Shown here: positions 27,340 to 35,041 of the stretch, in pieces | Layout of the letters: each line of letters opens with the position of its first letter | How positions within the stretch are numbered: position 1 is the stretch's first letter | Assembly: GCF_017051705.1 (NCBI RefSeq) | Contig: NZ_JAFIDJ010000002.1 | Coordinates: forward strand, 764,384-828,383 | Source of the DNA: Algoriphagus lutimaris | GTDB taxonomy: Bacteria > Bacteroidota > Bacteroidia > Cytophagales > Cyclobacteriaceae | Length of the DNA: 64,000 nt | Reading direction: 5' to 3' | Position numbers and translations under genes: made by a program | Notes under the pieces: model-generated | The model's input: only the letters and a program-made list of their open reading frames with translations | What the model was told of the DNA's origin: nothing | Database searches by the model: none

Positions 27340-28560
27340 ATGGAAAAGAAATTAGATACTGAAAAAAGACAGGAAGAACTGAGTTGGTTAGAAAACCTTC
27401 AGCGAAACAGTTGGGAACCTGAGGTCATCATATCAGGTATTACGCTTGCCTTTCTCTTTGCTTTTCCTTCCCAACTTTTTGAATTTGCGGCATACCTCAT
27501 TCAAGATCTGGGAACAGGTTTTTTGCCGGCCATCTTAATTTTGGTTTATTCTTCTACCATCATTTCAGTTTTTAAAATTTTTTTCGTGGTTCATTTAATC
27601 CTGAGGTTTGTTTGGGCAGGTCTGTTGGGGTTGAGCTATGCATTTCCCGAAGGTGTGATTGAAAAAAACCTATTTAAGGTCGGGCAAGGTTATCGCTATC
27701 AAAAACCAGATGAAATGGTCTTGAAGCTGGAGCGCATTTGCAGTATGACCTTTGCATTTCCGGTTTCACTCGTGATTACATTTTTAATCTTCACAGTCTA
27801 TTTAGGGATTTTAATCTCCATCTATATATGGTTGGACCTCCCATTTCTATTTATATATCTGATCTTTTTGATGACGGTTCTTGGCTTTGTGTTTTTTACG
27901 ATCTCCTCACGGCGAACCCGTTTCAAGAAATGGTATGCAAGTACCATCATCAGTTCGATTTCATCCCTTTATCAAAGTAATTTAGGTAAATGGTTCACTG
28001 TTTTTTACGCCTTCTTCATATTTATTTTAGCCATTCCCATTATCATGACAGATATAGAGGATTTTGGCATGTTTGACAATGAAAGAAATATTGGAGGCCC
28101 CATAGAGCAGGAATGGCCGGCCAAATACCTTCATTTTGAGGATTACCATGACCCTGAAAAAAGATACCCCAGGGCATTTATAGATCAGGAAATCACGAAT
28201 GACAACATCATAGAAATTAGCATTGCCAGATATGAAGGAGATCGAAAAGTAATGGAAGACATTAAGAAAAATTTTTCGGGGAAATTAGACTCCTTACAAT
28301 GGAGAGAGTTAACAGAAACAGCCCATCTACATCGTATATATGTAGACAATTCACTAATCCCAATAGGTAAATGGTCAAAGGTGCGGTTCCCTAATACCAA
28401 ACAAAAAATCTATCAGGCCGTGTTTGATTTAAAAGAATTGGCCCCTGGTCCTCATACACTTCGAGTAGAAAAACTGATGTTGAGTTATGATTTTTTTAAT
28501 AATGAGCCCCAGTTCATAGTATTGGAAAACTGGTCCAGTTTTGAATTTATTAAACAATAA
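27340..28560 (+). CDS. Polytopic membrane protein of unknown function in the LytTR operon
   Basis: This 406-aa protein starts with a charged segment (KKLDTEKRQEELSWLENLQR), then about six hydrophobic helices between residues 28 and 235, and a C-terminal hydrophilic domain of about 160 residues that is probably outside the cytoplasm. No family is recognised. It follows the regulator by 15 bp and is the last gene of the operon, so it may be an effector or accessory sensor of the two-component system. That role is inference from position alone. Confidence 0.7.
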   Translation: MEKKLDTEKRQEELSWLENLQRNSWEPEVIISGITLAFLFAFPSQLFEFAAYLIQDLGTGFLPAILILVYSSTIISVFKIFFVVHLILRFVWAGLLGLSYAFPEGVIEKNLFKVGQGYRYQKPDEMVLKLERICSMTFAFPVSLVITFLIFTVYLGILISIYIWLDLPFLFIYLIFLMTVLGFVFFTISSRRTRFKKWYASTIISSISSLYQSNLGKWFTVFYAFFIFILAIPIIMTDIEDFGMFDNERNIGGPIEQEWPAKYLHFEDYHDPEKRYPRAFIDQEITNDNIIEISIARYEGDRKVMEDIKKNFSGKLDSLQWRELTETAHLHRIYVDNSLIPIGKWSKVRFPNTKQKIYQAVFDLKELAPGPHTLRVEKLMLSYDFFNNEPQFIVLENWSSFEFIKQ

Positions 28561-28591
28561 TTCATTCTGATAAAAAAAGTTGGTCAGATCA

Positions 28592-28628
28592 AAAAAAAAG
28601 CGAGACTACACAGTCTCGCTTTTTACTT
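28592..28628 (-). terminator. Terminator overlapping the 3' end of rng
   Basis: AGCGAGACT / AGTCTCGCT stem with the rng stop codon in the hairpin, A-run on one side and T-run on the other. It can end rng on the minus strand and also the convergent plus-strand operon. Confidence 0.82.
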
Positions 28629-30177
28629 GAAGTTCTATTTCCTCTCCAGATTCATCTAAGAATCTGTATTCCGTTACCGGTAGGGAAGAATCTTTGATCA
28701 GTTTAATCCATTTGTAATACTTTAAAAACCACTTTACTCTGCGGCTTATAAAACCGGTAGTAAAGTATGCGTGCAGATAGGGATGCAGCCCAATGTGGAT
28801 ATGATCCACGTTTTGGATAGTAGCTATATGCTCCAGATCTTTTTCAAGCTTGTCGGCAACTAAAATAGATGCCTGGATTTTTCCAGTTCCATTACAAGCA
28901 GGACAGGTTTCTTTGGTAACAATATTAACTTCCGGCCTTACTCTTTGGCGGGTGATCTGCATGAGCCCAAATTTGCTCAGCGGCAAAACAGTATGCTTAG
29001 ATCTATCCAGTTTTAGCTCTTCTTTCATTGCTTCATAGACTACCTTTTTATTTTCGGCTCTTCTCATGTCTATAAAGTCAACTACGATGATACCTCCCAT
29101 ATCTCGGAGGCGCAGCTGTCTGGCAATTTCTTTCGCAGCGACCAGATTGGTTTTTAATGCTGTTGATTCCTGGTCACTTTCCTGATTGGATTTATTTCCA
29201 CTATTCACATCAATGACGTGAAGGGCTTCGGTGTGTTCGATGATCACATACCCTCCTTGAGGAAGGCTGACCGTCTGTCCAAACAGGCTTTTGATCTGCT
29301 TTTCTATTCCAAAATTTTCAAATAGCTTGGCTTTACCATTGTAAAGCCTGACAATTTTTTCTTTTTCAGGCGCTATGGACCTGATGTAGGATCTGATCTG
29401 ATCGTAAGTGGATTCTTCTTCTACGGTAATTGCATCGAAGGATTCATTGAGAAGGTCTCTCACCAGTGAGGAAGCCATACTCATCTCTCCTATAACCTTG
29501 TCTCGACTTTTGGCTTTCAATAATTTTCTCATCCCATCTTCCCAATTTGTAAGAAGATTTCGAAGATCTTTGTCCAGTTCTGTAACGGACTGACCTTCTG
29601 CCACGGTGCGAATAATCACCCCAAAATTGGCAGGTTTGATCGAATTAATGAGCCTTAAAAGTCTTTTTCTCTCGTCGTTGCTTCTTATCTTCTTAGAAAC
29701 ATTCACAGAATCTGAGAAGGGAACCAATACGAGATAACGACCCGGTAGAGAGAGCTCGCAGGATAGTCGGGGTCCTTTTGTAGAGATGGGTTCTTTAACG
29801 ACCTGTACTAACACTTGATTATTTTTAGACAGGATGTTGGAAATTTTCCCAATCTTGTCTATTTCAGGTTCGTTGTCAAAACCCTTCAAATTATAATTGC
29901 TAAAGTTGTTGTTGCGCACCATTTTGGTGAACTTCATCAGGCTGTTGAAATTCGGGCCGAGGTCCTGGTAATGAAGAAAGGCATCTTTCTCATAACCTAC
30001 ATCAATGAAGGCTGCATTGAGCCCATTGACGATTTTTCGGACCGTACCCAAATAAATGTCACCAACCTTGAATTGATTATCCATCCCTTCGGAATGCAAT
30101 TCAACCAAGCTTTTATCTTGAAGGAGGGCAATACGACTACCACTTTGAGCAGAATCAATTAATAATTCCGTACTCAA
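28606..30177 (-). CDS. rng: Ribonuclease G/E family endoribonuclease
   Basis: This 523-aa protein has an S1-like N-terminal RNA-binding region (VGDIYLGTVRKIVNGLNAA and FIDVGYEKDAFLH), the RNase H/DNase-like catalytic core with VIDVNSGNK and IIVVDFIDMR, and the zinc-link CPACNGTG. Length matches RNase G (CafA) rather than full RNase E, as the C-terminal degradosome scaffold is absent. It processes 16S rRNA 5' ends and decays mRNA. It lies downstream of a 29-residue basic ribosome-type protein gene on the same strand and ends in a terminator that overlaps its stop codon. Confidence 0.95.
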   Translation of the reverse strand: MSTELLIDSAQSGSRIALLQDKSLVELHSEGMDNQFKVGDIYLGTVRKIVNGLNAAFIDVGYEKDAFLHYQDLGPNFNSLMKFTKMVRNNNFSNYNLKGFDNEPEIDKIGKISNILSKNNQVLVQVVKEPISTKGPRLSCELSLPGRYLVLVPFSDSVNVSKKIRSNDERKRLLRLINSIKPANFGVIIRTVAEGQSVTELDKDLRNLLTNWEDGMRKLLKAKSRDKVIGEMSMASSLVRDLLNESFDAITVEEESTYDQIRSYIRSIAPEKEKIVRLYNGKAKLFENFGIEKQIKSLFGQTVSLPQGGYVIIEHTEALHVIDVNSGNKSNQESDQESTALKTNLVAAKEIARQLRLRDMGGIIVVDFIDMRRAENKKVVYEAMKEELKLDRSKHTVLPLSKFGLMQITRQRVRPEVNIVTKETCPACNGTGKIQASILVADKLEKDLEHIATIQNVDHIHIGLHPYLHAYFTTGFISRRVKWFLKYYKWIKLIKDSSLPVTEYRFLDESGEEIELQVKSETV

Positions 30178-30239
30178 AATCGCGTCTAACTATTATGTAA
30201 ATGAACGTGTGTTAAAAAACGGGAATAAGAAGAAGTATA

Positions 30240-30329
30240 TTACTTCTTCTTATGTCTGTTTTTTCTAAGTCTCTTCTTACGCTTGTGCGTAGCGATCTTA
30301 TGTCTTTTTCTTTTCTTACCGCAAGGCAT
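30240..30329 (-). CDS. 29-residue highly basic microprotein, ribosome-type
   Basis: Reading from the ATG at 30329 gives a 29-aa protein starting MPCGKKRKRHK and ending RKNRHKKK, with 17 Lys/Arg and 3 His, then TAA. The pattern resembles the short AURKAIP1/COX24 (mS38/bS22-like) ribosome-associated proteins and is far too ordered to be chance; it sits cleanly in a 181-bp gap between the TPR gene (29 bp upstream) and rng (62 bp downstream) on the same strand. A structural role on the ribosome is likely but not proven by sequence. Its length is below usual gene-calling limits, so it may be missing from automatic annotation. Confidence 0.8.
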   Translation of the reverse strand: MPCGKKRKRHKIATHKRKKRLRKNRHKKK

Positions 30330-30358
30330 AGTCTTTAGAATTTAAGTGATATAATAAT

Positions 30359-31186
30359 TTATAGCCTGTCAAGATAGCCCTGGATACTACTAAGGATCAT
30401 TTCATCCCCGGTCATTTCCTTCACTGCCTCAAACTGAGCTTTTGCTTTATTCTTTTGATTGGCTTCAAAATAGCTCACCCCAAGGTAAAACTGACCTTGA
30501 AGATTCTGAGGATGATATTGAACCAACTCCTCAAAACGCTCCGCAGCTCGCTTGTATTGACCTGATTGAATCGCTAAGATACCCATATTAAACAAAGCAT
30601 CCTCATTTTGAGGATCTTGCTCGAGAATTTCCCGAAGCATGGTAATGCCTTGCATAGGGTTTGAAGACGACACATAAGTCATGGCGACTTTGGTTTTCAA
30701 ATCCAATCGGGTGGGATCGTTTTCCAACACCTGAGTTAAGTACTTTCGGGTCTGTTCGGCAGTAAACGCTACTTTATTGGCATCTAACGCAAATGTAAAA
30801 GCTTCATAATAAGAATCTCCGGCTTTTTCAGCCAGTGTTAAATTATTGCGCTCATCTGCAGCTAAACCAAAGTAATAGCCAGCACTGTCAAATTTTCCCA
30901 ACTCCTGATAAATAGAACCCAAAGAATCCAATAATGATTCAGTATTCACATCTGAATCTCCATTGTCCAATCTTTCTTTGAGTGAAGCTACAACAGCCTC
31001 TTGATCAGGAGTCAACTCAGCCTCATGCATGGCAACCGAATTGGAATCCGAGGACTCTGCACCTGCATTATCCTGAGAAATTGCATCTACTTCGCCCTCA
31101 TTATCCACCACCACACTTGGCAAGGCATATAGTCCTACTATGGCGATGATTCCCACGACAATGAGAATGAGCTGAGTTTTTTTCAT
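30359..31186 (-). CDS. Membrane-anchored tetratricopeptide repeat protein
   Basis: An N-terminal helix (LILIVVGIIAIVGLYALP) anchors the 275-aa protein, followed by an acidic Ser/Asn linker and TPR repeats from about residue 90 to the end (for example DALFNMGILAIQSGQYKRA and QGQFYLGVSYFEANQKNKA). TPRs bind partner proteins. It follows the HU gene by 19 bp and precedes the basic microprotein on the same strand. Function unknown beyond scaffolding. Confidence 0.85.
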   Translation of the reverse strand: MKKTQLILIVVGIIAIVGLYALPSVVVDNEGEVDAISQDNAGAESSDSNSVAMHEAELTPDQEAVVASLKERLDNGDSDVNTESLLDSLGSIYQELGKFDSAGYYFGLAADERNNLTLAEKAGDSYYEAFTFALDANKVAFTAEQTRKYLTQVLENDPTRLDLKTKVAMTYVSSSNPMQGITMLREILEQDPQNEDALFNMGILAIQSGQYKRAAERFEELVQYHPQNLQGQFYLGVSYFEANQKNKAKAQFEAVKEMTGDEMILSSIQGYLDRL

Positions 31187-31205
31187 GTCAAATTATCTTC
31201 TCAGA

Positions 31206-31514
31206 TTAATCCTGAGGAGCCAATTCTTTAATTTTCTTGCTATTCTTGATCTTTTCTACAAACACTTTAGAAGGCTTGAAAGCTGGAATGTAGTGCTCAT
31301 CAATTACGATAGCTGTGTTCTTAGAAATATTACGAGCGATTTTCTTAGCTCTTTTCTTATTGATAAAGCTACCAAAACCTCTTACGTAAATGTTTTCTCC
31401 TTCAGACATAGAATCTTTTACTACCTTGAAGAAAGCCTCAACGGCCTGTGTAACATCATCCTTTTGGATTCCTGTCTTGTCTGAAATCTTAGTGATTACT
31501 TCTGCTTTTGTCAC
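31206..31514 (-). CDS. HU/IHF-family DNA-binding protein
   Basis: This 102-aa protein is a nucleoid protein of the HU family: MTKAEVITKISDKTG at the start, helix and arm region FKVVKDSMSEGENIYVRGFG, GSFINKKRAKKIARN, and the PAFKPSKVF beta-arm signature. It bends and wraps DNA as a dimer. The C-terminal tail (KNSKKIKELAPQD) is longer than in E. coli HU. It is the first gene of a minus-strand group (HU, TPR, microprotein, rng), with a good -7 promoter box 67 bases upstream, and is divergent from mutY. Confidence 0.95.
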   Translation of the reverse strand: MTKAEVITKISDKTGIQKDDVTQAVEAFFKVVKDSMSEGENIYVRGFGSFINKKRAKKIARNISKNTAIVIDEHYIPAFKPSKVFVEKIKNSKKIKELAPQD

Positions 31515-31580
31515 AGTAATTTTAATTTAGAAATTATGAAATAAGCTTAACAACCTATTAACCAAGTGTTTTTGGGACTG

Positions 31581-31616
31581 CAAATGTACAAGAACCATCG
31601 CAATTAAAAAACAAAA
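31581..31616 (-). promoter_or_regulatory. Promoter of the HU-TPR-rng group
   Basis: On the minus strand TACATTTG (31581-31588) fits TAnnTTTG exactly, and TTTTG (31612-31616) lies 23 bases upstream as a -33 element. The implied leader to the HU ATG is about 60 bases. Confidence 0.6.
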
Positions 31617-31659
31617 TGATAAAAATTAGCTTGATTTGTAAGATAGAATTTTCACATTC

Positions 31660-32727
31660 ATGAACCATAAAGACACTGACTTTCAAGCATTTTCATATCA
31701 AATCCTACGCTGGTATCGTGAAAATCCTAGAGATTTACCTTGGCGAGGAATACGAAATCCATACAAAATTTGGCTCTCTGAAATCATCCTCCAACAAACT
31801 CGCGTTGCTCAGGGCTTACCTTATTATGAAAACTTTGTAAACAAATATCCCACAGTTCAAGAGCTGGCTAATGCCCCTGAAGAAGAGGTCTTGAGACTCT
31901 GGCAAGGTCTGGGTTATTATAGTAGAGCCCGAAACCTCCATTTCTGCGCAAAATACATTTGCACTGAGCTGGACGGGAAGTTTCCAGAATCCTATGAAGG
32001 ACTATTAAAATTAAAAGGAGTAGGCAGCTATACCGCCTCCGCCATAGCAAGTTTTGCTTTTGGGGAAGCCAAAGCCGTAGTAGACGGAAATGTATTCAGA
32101 GTACTGGCCCGATATTTCGGAATAGAGACTGACATTGCCAGCAGTAAAGGGAAGAAACAATTTGAAGCATTAGCAGATGACATCATTCCACAGGACACGC
32201 CCGATGAATACAACCAGGCAATCATGGATTTTGGAGCAAGGCAATGTACTCCCGTTAACCCCAATTGTACAGCATGCCCCCTTAAATCAAATTGCTTTGC
32301 TTATACTAATGAACTGACCAAAGTACTTCCTGTCAAAATAAAGAAACTTAAAATACGAGAAAGGAACTTCCATTATTACCTGATCAAATGCGGAAGTAAG
32401 TGGGTCTGGAATAAAAGAGGAGCCGGAGATATCTGGGAAGGTCTTTTTGATTTTCCTTCCAAGGAACTGGGTGTAAATAAAAATTCTTTTGATTGGGAAA
32501 CCTTTGAGGGAGAAGAAACCCAACATTATGAAAAGAAATACCGACATATTCTGTCGCACCAGCGTTTGAATGCTACATTTTCAGAAGTAGAAATCCCGAG
32601 TAAGAATTATCATAAATTGGCTGAATGGTGCGATCAGGAAGGTTTTACATTGGTCAAAGAAGATCAAATAGACGAACTGGCCAAGCCTAAGTTAATCGTA
32701 AATTTTTTGACTGATCAGGGGATTTGA
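31660..32727 (+). CDS. mutY: A/G-specific adenine DNA glycosylase MutY
   Basis: MutY removes adenine mispaired with 8-oxoguanine. The protein (355 aa) has WLSEIILQQTRV with the catalytic Glu, the helix-hairpin-helix LKGVGSYTASAIA, the catalytic Asp in AVVDGNVFRV, and the [4Fe-4S] loop with Cys spacing 6-2-5 (CTPVNPNC, CTAC, CPLKSNC). The C-terminal third is the NUDIX-like 8-oxoG recognition domain. It is followed by ssb and gldE in the order usual for Bacteroidota. Confidence 0.97.
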   Translation: MNHKDTDFQAFSYQILRWYRENPRDLPWRGIRNPYKIWLSEIILQQTRVAQGLPYYENFVNKYPTVQELANAPEEEVLRLWQGLGYYSRARNLHFCAKYICTELDGKFPESYEGLLKLKGVGSYTASAIASFAFGEAKAVVDGNVFRVLARYFGIETDIASSKGKKQFEALADDIIPQDTPDEYNQAIMDFGARQCTPVNPNCTACPLKSNCFAYTNELTKVLPVKIKKLKIRERNFHYYLIKCGSKWVWNKRGAGDIWEGLFDFPSKELGVNKNSFDWETFEGEETQHYEKKYRHILSHQRLNATFSEVEIPSKNYHKLAEWCDQEGFTLVKEDQIDELAKPKLIVNFLTDQGI

Positions 32728-32771
32728 GTAACTTCATTCTTTCAATTAGATATTCACATTATTCATAAAAT

Positions 32772-33227
32772 ATGGCAGGAGTCAACAAAGTAATATTAGT
32801 AGGAAATCTGGGAGCAGACCCTGAAGTAAAATACCTTGAAGGAGATAATGTAGTTGCAAATATCAGTCTAGCTACCACAGAAGCCTATAAAGACCGAAAT
32901 GGTAATAGAGTAGAACAAACGGAATGGCATGACCTGGAACTTTGGGGTCAGCAGGCCAAAATTGCCGAGCAATACCTAAAGAAGGGAAGTCAAATCTATG
33001 TGGAAGGAAAGATAAAATCTGACAAATGGACTGATGAACAAGGTCAAAATAGAAAAAAGGTAAGAATTCGTGTTTTGAGCTTTACCATGCTGGGCGGTAA
33101 ACCAGAAGGTGGAAACACCCCAGCAGGTCAAGCAAGTAATCCTCAATCCAAACCAACCACAGCTCCGGCCCCTTCCGGAGGTGACAAAATGGTCATGGAT
33201 GAAGGAGATGATGATCTTCCATTTTAA
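32772..33227 (+). CDS. ssb: Single-stranded DNA-binding protein
   Basis: The 151-aa SSB has an N-terminal OB fold (NKVILVGNLGADPEVKYL, EWHDLELWGQQAKIAEQYL) of about 110 residues, a Gly/Pro/Gln linker and the acidic tip DDDLPF that docks partner proteins. It coats single-stranded DNA in replication and repair. It starts 44 bp after mutY and is followed by a terminator, so it may share the mutY transcript. Confidence 0.97.
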   Translation: MAGVNKVILVGNLGADPEVKYLEGDNVVANISLATTEAYKDRNGNRVEQTEWHDLELWGQQAKIAEQYLKKGSQIYVEGKIKSDKWTDEQGQNRKKVRIRVLSFTMLGGKPEGGNTPAGQASNPQSKPTTAPAPSGGDKMVMDEGDDDLPF

Positions 33228-33233
33228 TTACAG

Positions 33234-33266
33234 TCCCCTGAACGTTATTTTCGGGGGATTTTTTTT
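33234..33266 (+). terminator. Intrinsic terminator after ssb
   Basis: TCCCC / GGGGA stem with a loop of about 15 bases is followed by nine T. The T-tract runs directly into the -7 box of gldE. Confidence 0.75.
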
Positions 33267-33274
33267 TACTTTTG
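33267..33274 (+). promoter_or_regulatory. -7 promoter element of gldE
   Basis: TACTTTTG fits TAnnTTTG exactly and lies 22 bases before the gldE ATG, right after the ssb terminator, so gldE appears to have its own promoter. Confidence 0.5.
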
Positions 33275-33296
33275 TCCTAAACATTCTGGATAATCC

Positions 33297-34646
33297 ATGG
33301 ACGACCCCTATCCGAGTTACCATTTACTCGCACAGATCAGTGAACTAGGCTTAAGCTACCTGATCTTTAACAGTTTACTTTTTCTTATTCTTCTGATTGG
33401 TTCCGCGTTGGTTTCTGGATCAGAGGTAGCATTTTTCTCCCTATCCAACGAAGATTTAGATTCACTTCAACTCGATCAATCCGGACAAGCAAAACAAGTG
33501 ATCAGATTGGTAGAAGCACCTAAAAACCTGCTAAGCACCATACTTATTCTAAACAACCTGATCAACATTGGAATTGTCACCTTGACCACCTTTGTGTCAT
33601 GGTCGATCTTTGGCATGAATGCCACCGGAATCATCGTCATCCTTGTACAAACGATCGGAGTTACCTTCGCCATTGTATTCTTTGGGGAAATAGTCCCAAA
33701 AGTCTATGCTGCAAAAGCAAGCATGCAGTTTAGTTTGATCATGGCACCTAGTATCAGTTTCTTCAGTACCATCCTCAAACCTATTTCCATTTTCTTGGAA
33801 GCAATGAGTAACCTCATTGAAAAAAACATTCAAAAGAGAGGATACTCACTTTCGGTGAATGAATTAAATCAAGCTTTGGAAATGACCACTGAGGATACTC
33901 CTGAAGAAGAACGAGATATCTTAAAAGGGATTGTAAATTTTGGAACCTTGACCGTCAAGCAGGTAATGAGAAGTAGAATGGAAATCACGGCGATTGATGA
34001 AGAAATGGACTTCCATGAATTAATGGACAAAATCAATAAAAGTGGCTTCTCCCGGATTCCAGTATATAATGAGACTATTGACAATATCTCAGGGATACTT
34101 TACATCAAGGATTTACTTCCATTTATAGAAAGAGACGAGAATTTCAATTGGAAAGACCTGATCCGGAAAAGTTACTTCGTACCTGAAAATAAAAAGGTAG
34201 ACACCTTACTGAAGGATTTCCAATTAAAACGAGTTCACATGGCCATCGTAGTGGACGAATATGGAGGGACATCTGGGTTGGTTACTCTAGAAGATTTGAT
34301 TGAAGAAATTATCGGTGAAATCAATGACGAATTTGATGACACAGACGATATTTTCTTTCAGGAAATTGATGAAAGCACCTTTATTTTTGAAGGGAAAGTT
34401 TCTTTGAATGACTTCTGCAAGAAGCTAGAATTGGATCCTCAGTTATTTGAGGAAGTCAAAGGTGAAAACGAATCCTTGGGAGGCTTGCTGTTAGAGCTAA
34501 ATTCCAAACTCCCGAAAAATGGAACTAAAATCAAATTTGAATATTTCGAGTTTACTATCCTGGCCGTTGACGCCAGAAAAATCAAAAAAGTCAAAGTTCA
34601 TCTTTTAGGGTCCCCTAAAAGCAATACTGCTAATTTTACAGACTGA
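33297..34646 (+). CDS. gldE: GldE-like CNNM/CorC-family membrane protein
   Basis: This 449-aa protein has an N-terminal CNNM transmembrane domain (about 18-190, with GSALVSGSEVAFFSLS), a CBS pair (about 205-330, MRSRMEITAIDEEMD and HMAIVVDEYGGTSGLVTLED) and a C-terminal CorC/HlyC domain. The position directly after mutY and ssb matches gldE, which in Flavobacterium supports gliding motility and type IX secretion through an unclear role. The usual neighbour gldD is not next to it here. Related CNNM proteins move or sense magnesium, so an ion-related role is also possible. Confidence 0.88.
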   Translation: MDDPYPSYHLLAQISELGLSYLIFNSLLFLILLIGSALVSGSEVAFFSLSNEDLDSLQLDQSGQAKQVIRLVEAPKNLLSTILILNNLINIGIVTLTTFVSWSIFGMNATGIIVILVQTIGVTFAIVFFGEIVPKVYAAKASMQFSLIMAPSISFFSTILKPISIFLEAMSNLIEKNIQKRGYSLSVNELNQALEMTTEDTPEEERDILKGIVNFGTLTVKQVMRSRMEITAIDEEMDFHELMDKINKSGFSRIPVYNETIDNISGILYIKDLLPFIERDENFNWKDLIRKSYFVPENKKVDTLLKDFQLKRVHMAIVVDEYGGTSGLVTLEDLIEEIIGEINDEFDDTDDIFFQEIDESTFIFEGKVSLNDFCKKLELDPQLFEEVKGENESLGGLLLELNSKLPKNGTKIKFEYFEFTILAVDARKIKKVKVHLLGSPKSNTANFTD

Positions 34647-35041
34647 AAAAGCATTTAAGTAGTTGATTCTTAGTTATTCAATCTTAGCAGAATAATATAT
34701 TGCTAAATTCCAAATACTAATTTCATCAAAAAGGTGAAATCAAATTTTCTCAAAAAAAATTTATTTCTTTTTAAAATTTTCCGATAAAAACCACTTTTTG
34801 TCAAATTCACATTTTTTATCGTAATTATTGGTTGTTTTTTACCCTTTACCTCCTAAAATTATCACATTTTTCAACAGAAGTAGGTTTTATTAAACCCTCT
34901 ACTTTTTTACGAAAAAATCAAAAATCTCTAATCTCATAAAAAATAAGGCATTTAGAAGGCTGGTTTATTGCCTAAATTTTAATGAAAGAAATTTTTTCTG
35001 TATTTTTTGGAAATTTTGAACCTATTAAATTCTACAGAAAA
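34647..35041. other. AT-rich region between gldE and gltB with serial inverted repeats
   Basis: About 395 bases hold no supported gene. Four inverted repeats occur in order: TTAGCA/TGCTAA (34684-34706), ATTTCATC/GGTGAAAT (34720-34740), CGATAAAAA/TTTTTATCG (34782-34821) and AAGTAG/CTACTT with an inner GTTT/AAAC (34878-34904). They may be gldE 3' signals or a structured gltB leader; the low GC makes chance repeats likely too. Confidence 0.45.
34878..34908 (+). terminator. Possible terminator/attenuator upstream of gltB
   Basis: AAGTAG (34878-34883) pairs with CTACTT (34899-34904), with an inner GTTT/AAAC stem, followed by four more T. It lies about 230 bases after gldE and 134 before gltB, so it could end gldE read-through or act in the gltB leader. 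Confidence 0.4.

Noticed and set aside
34982-35041. Longer start for gltB
   Set aside because: It adds 20 hydrophobic residues before the usual MQKGLYRSEFEHDSCG start seen in GltB proteins of this phylum.
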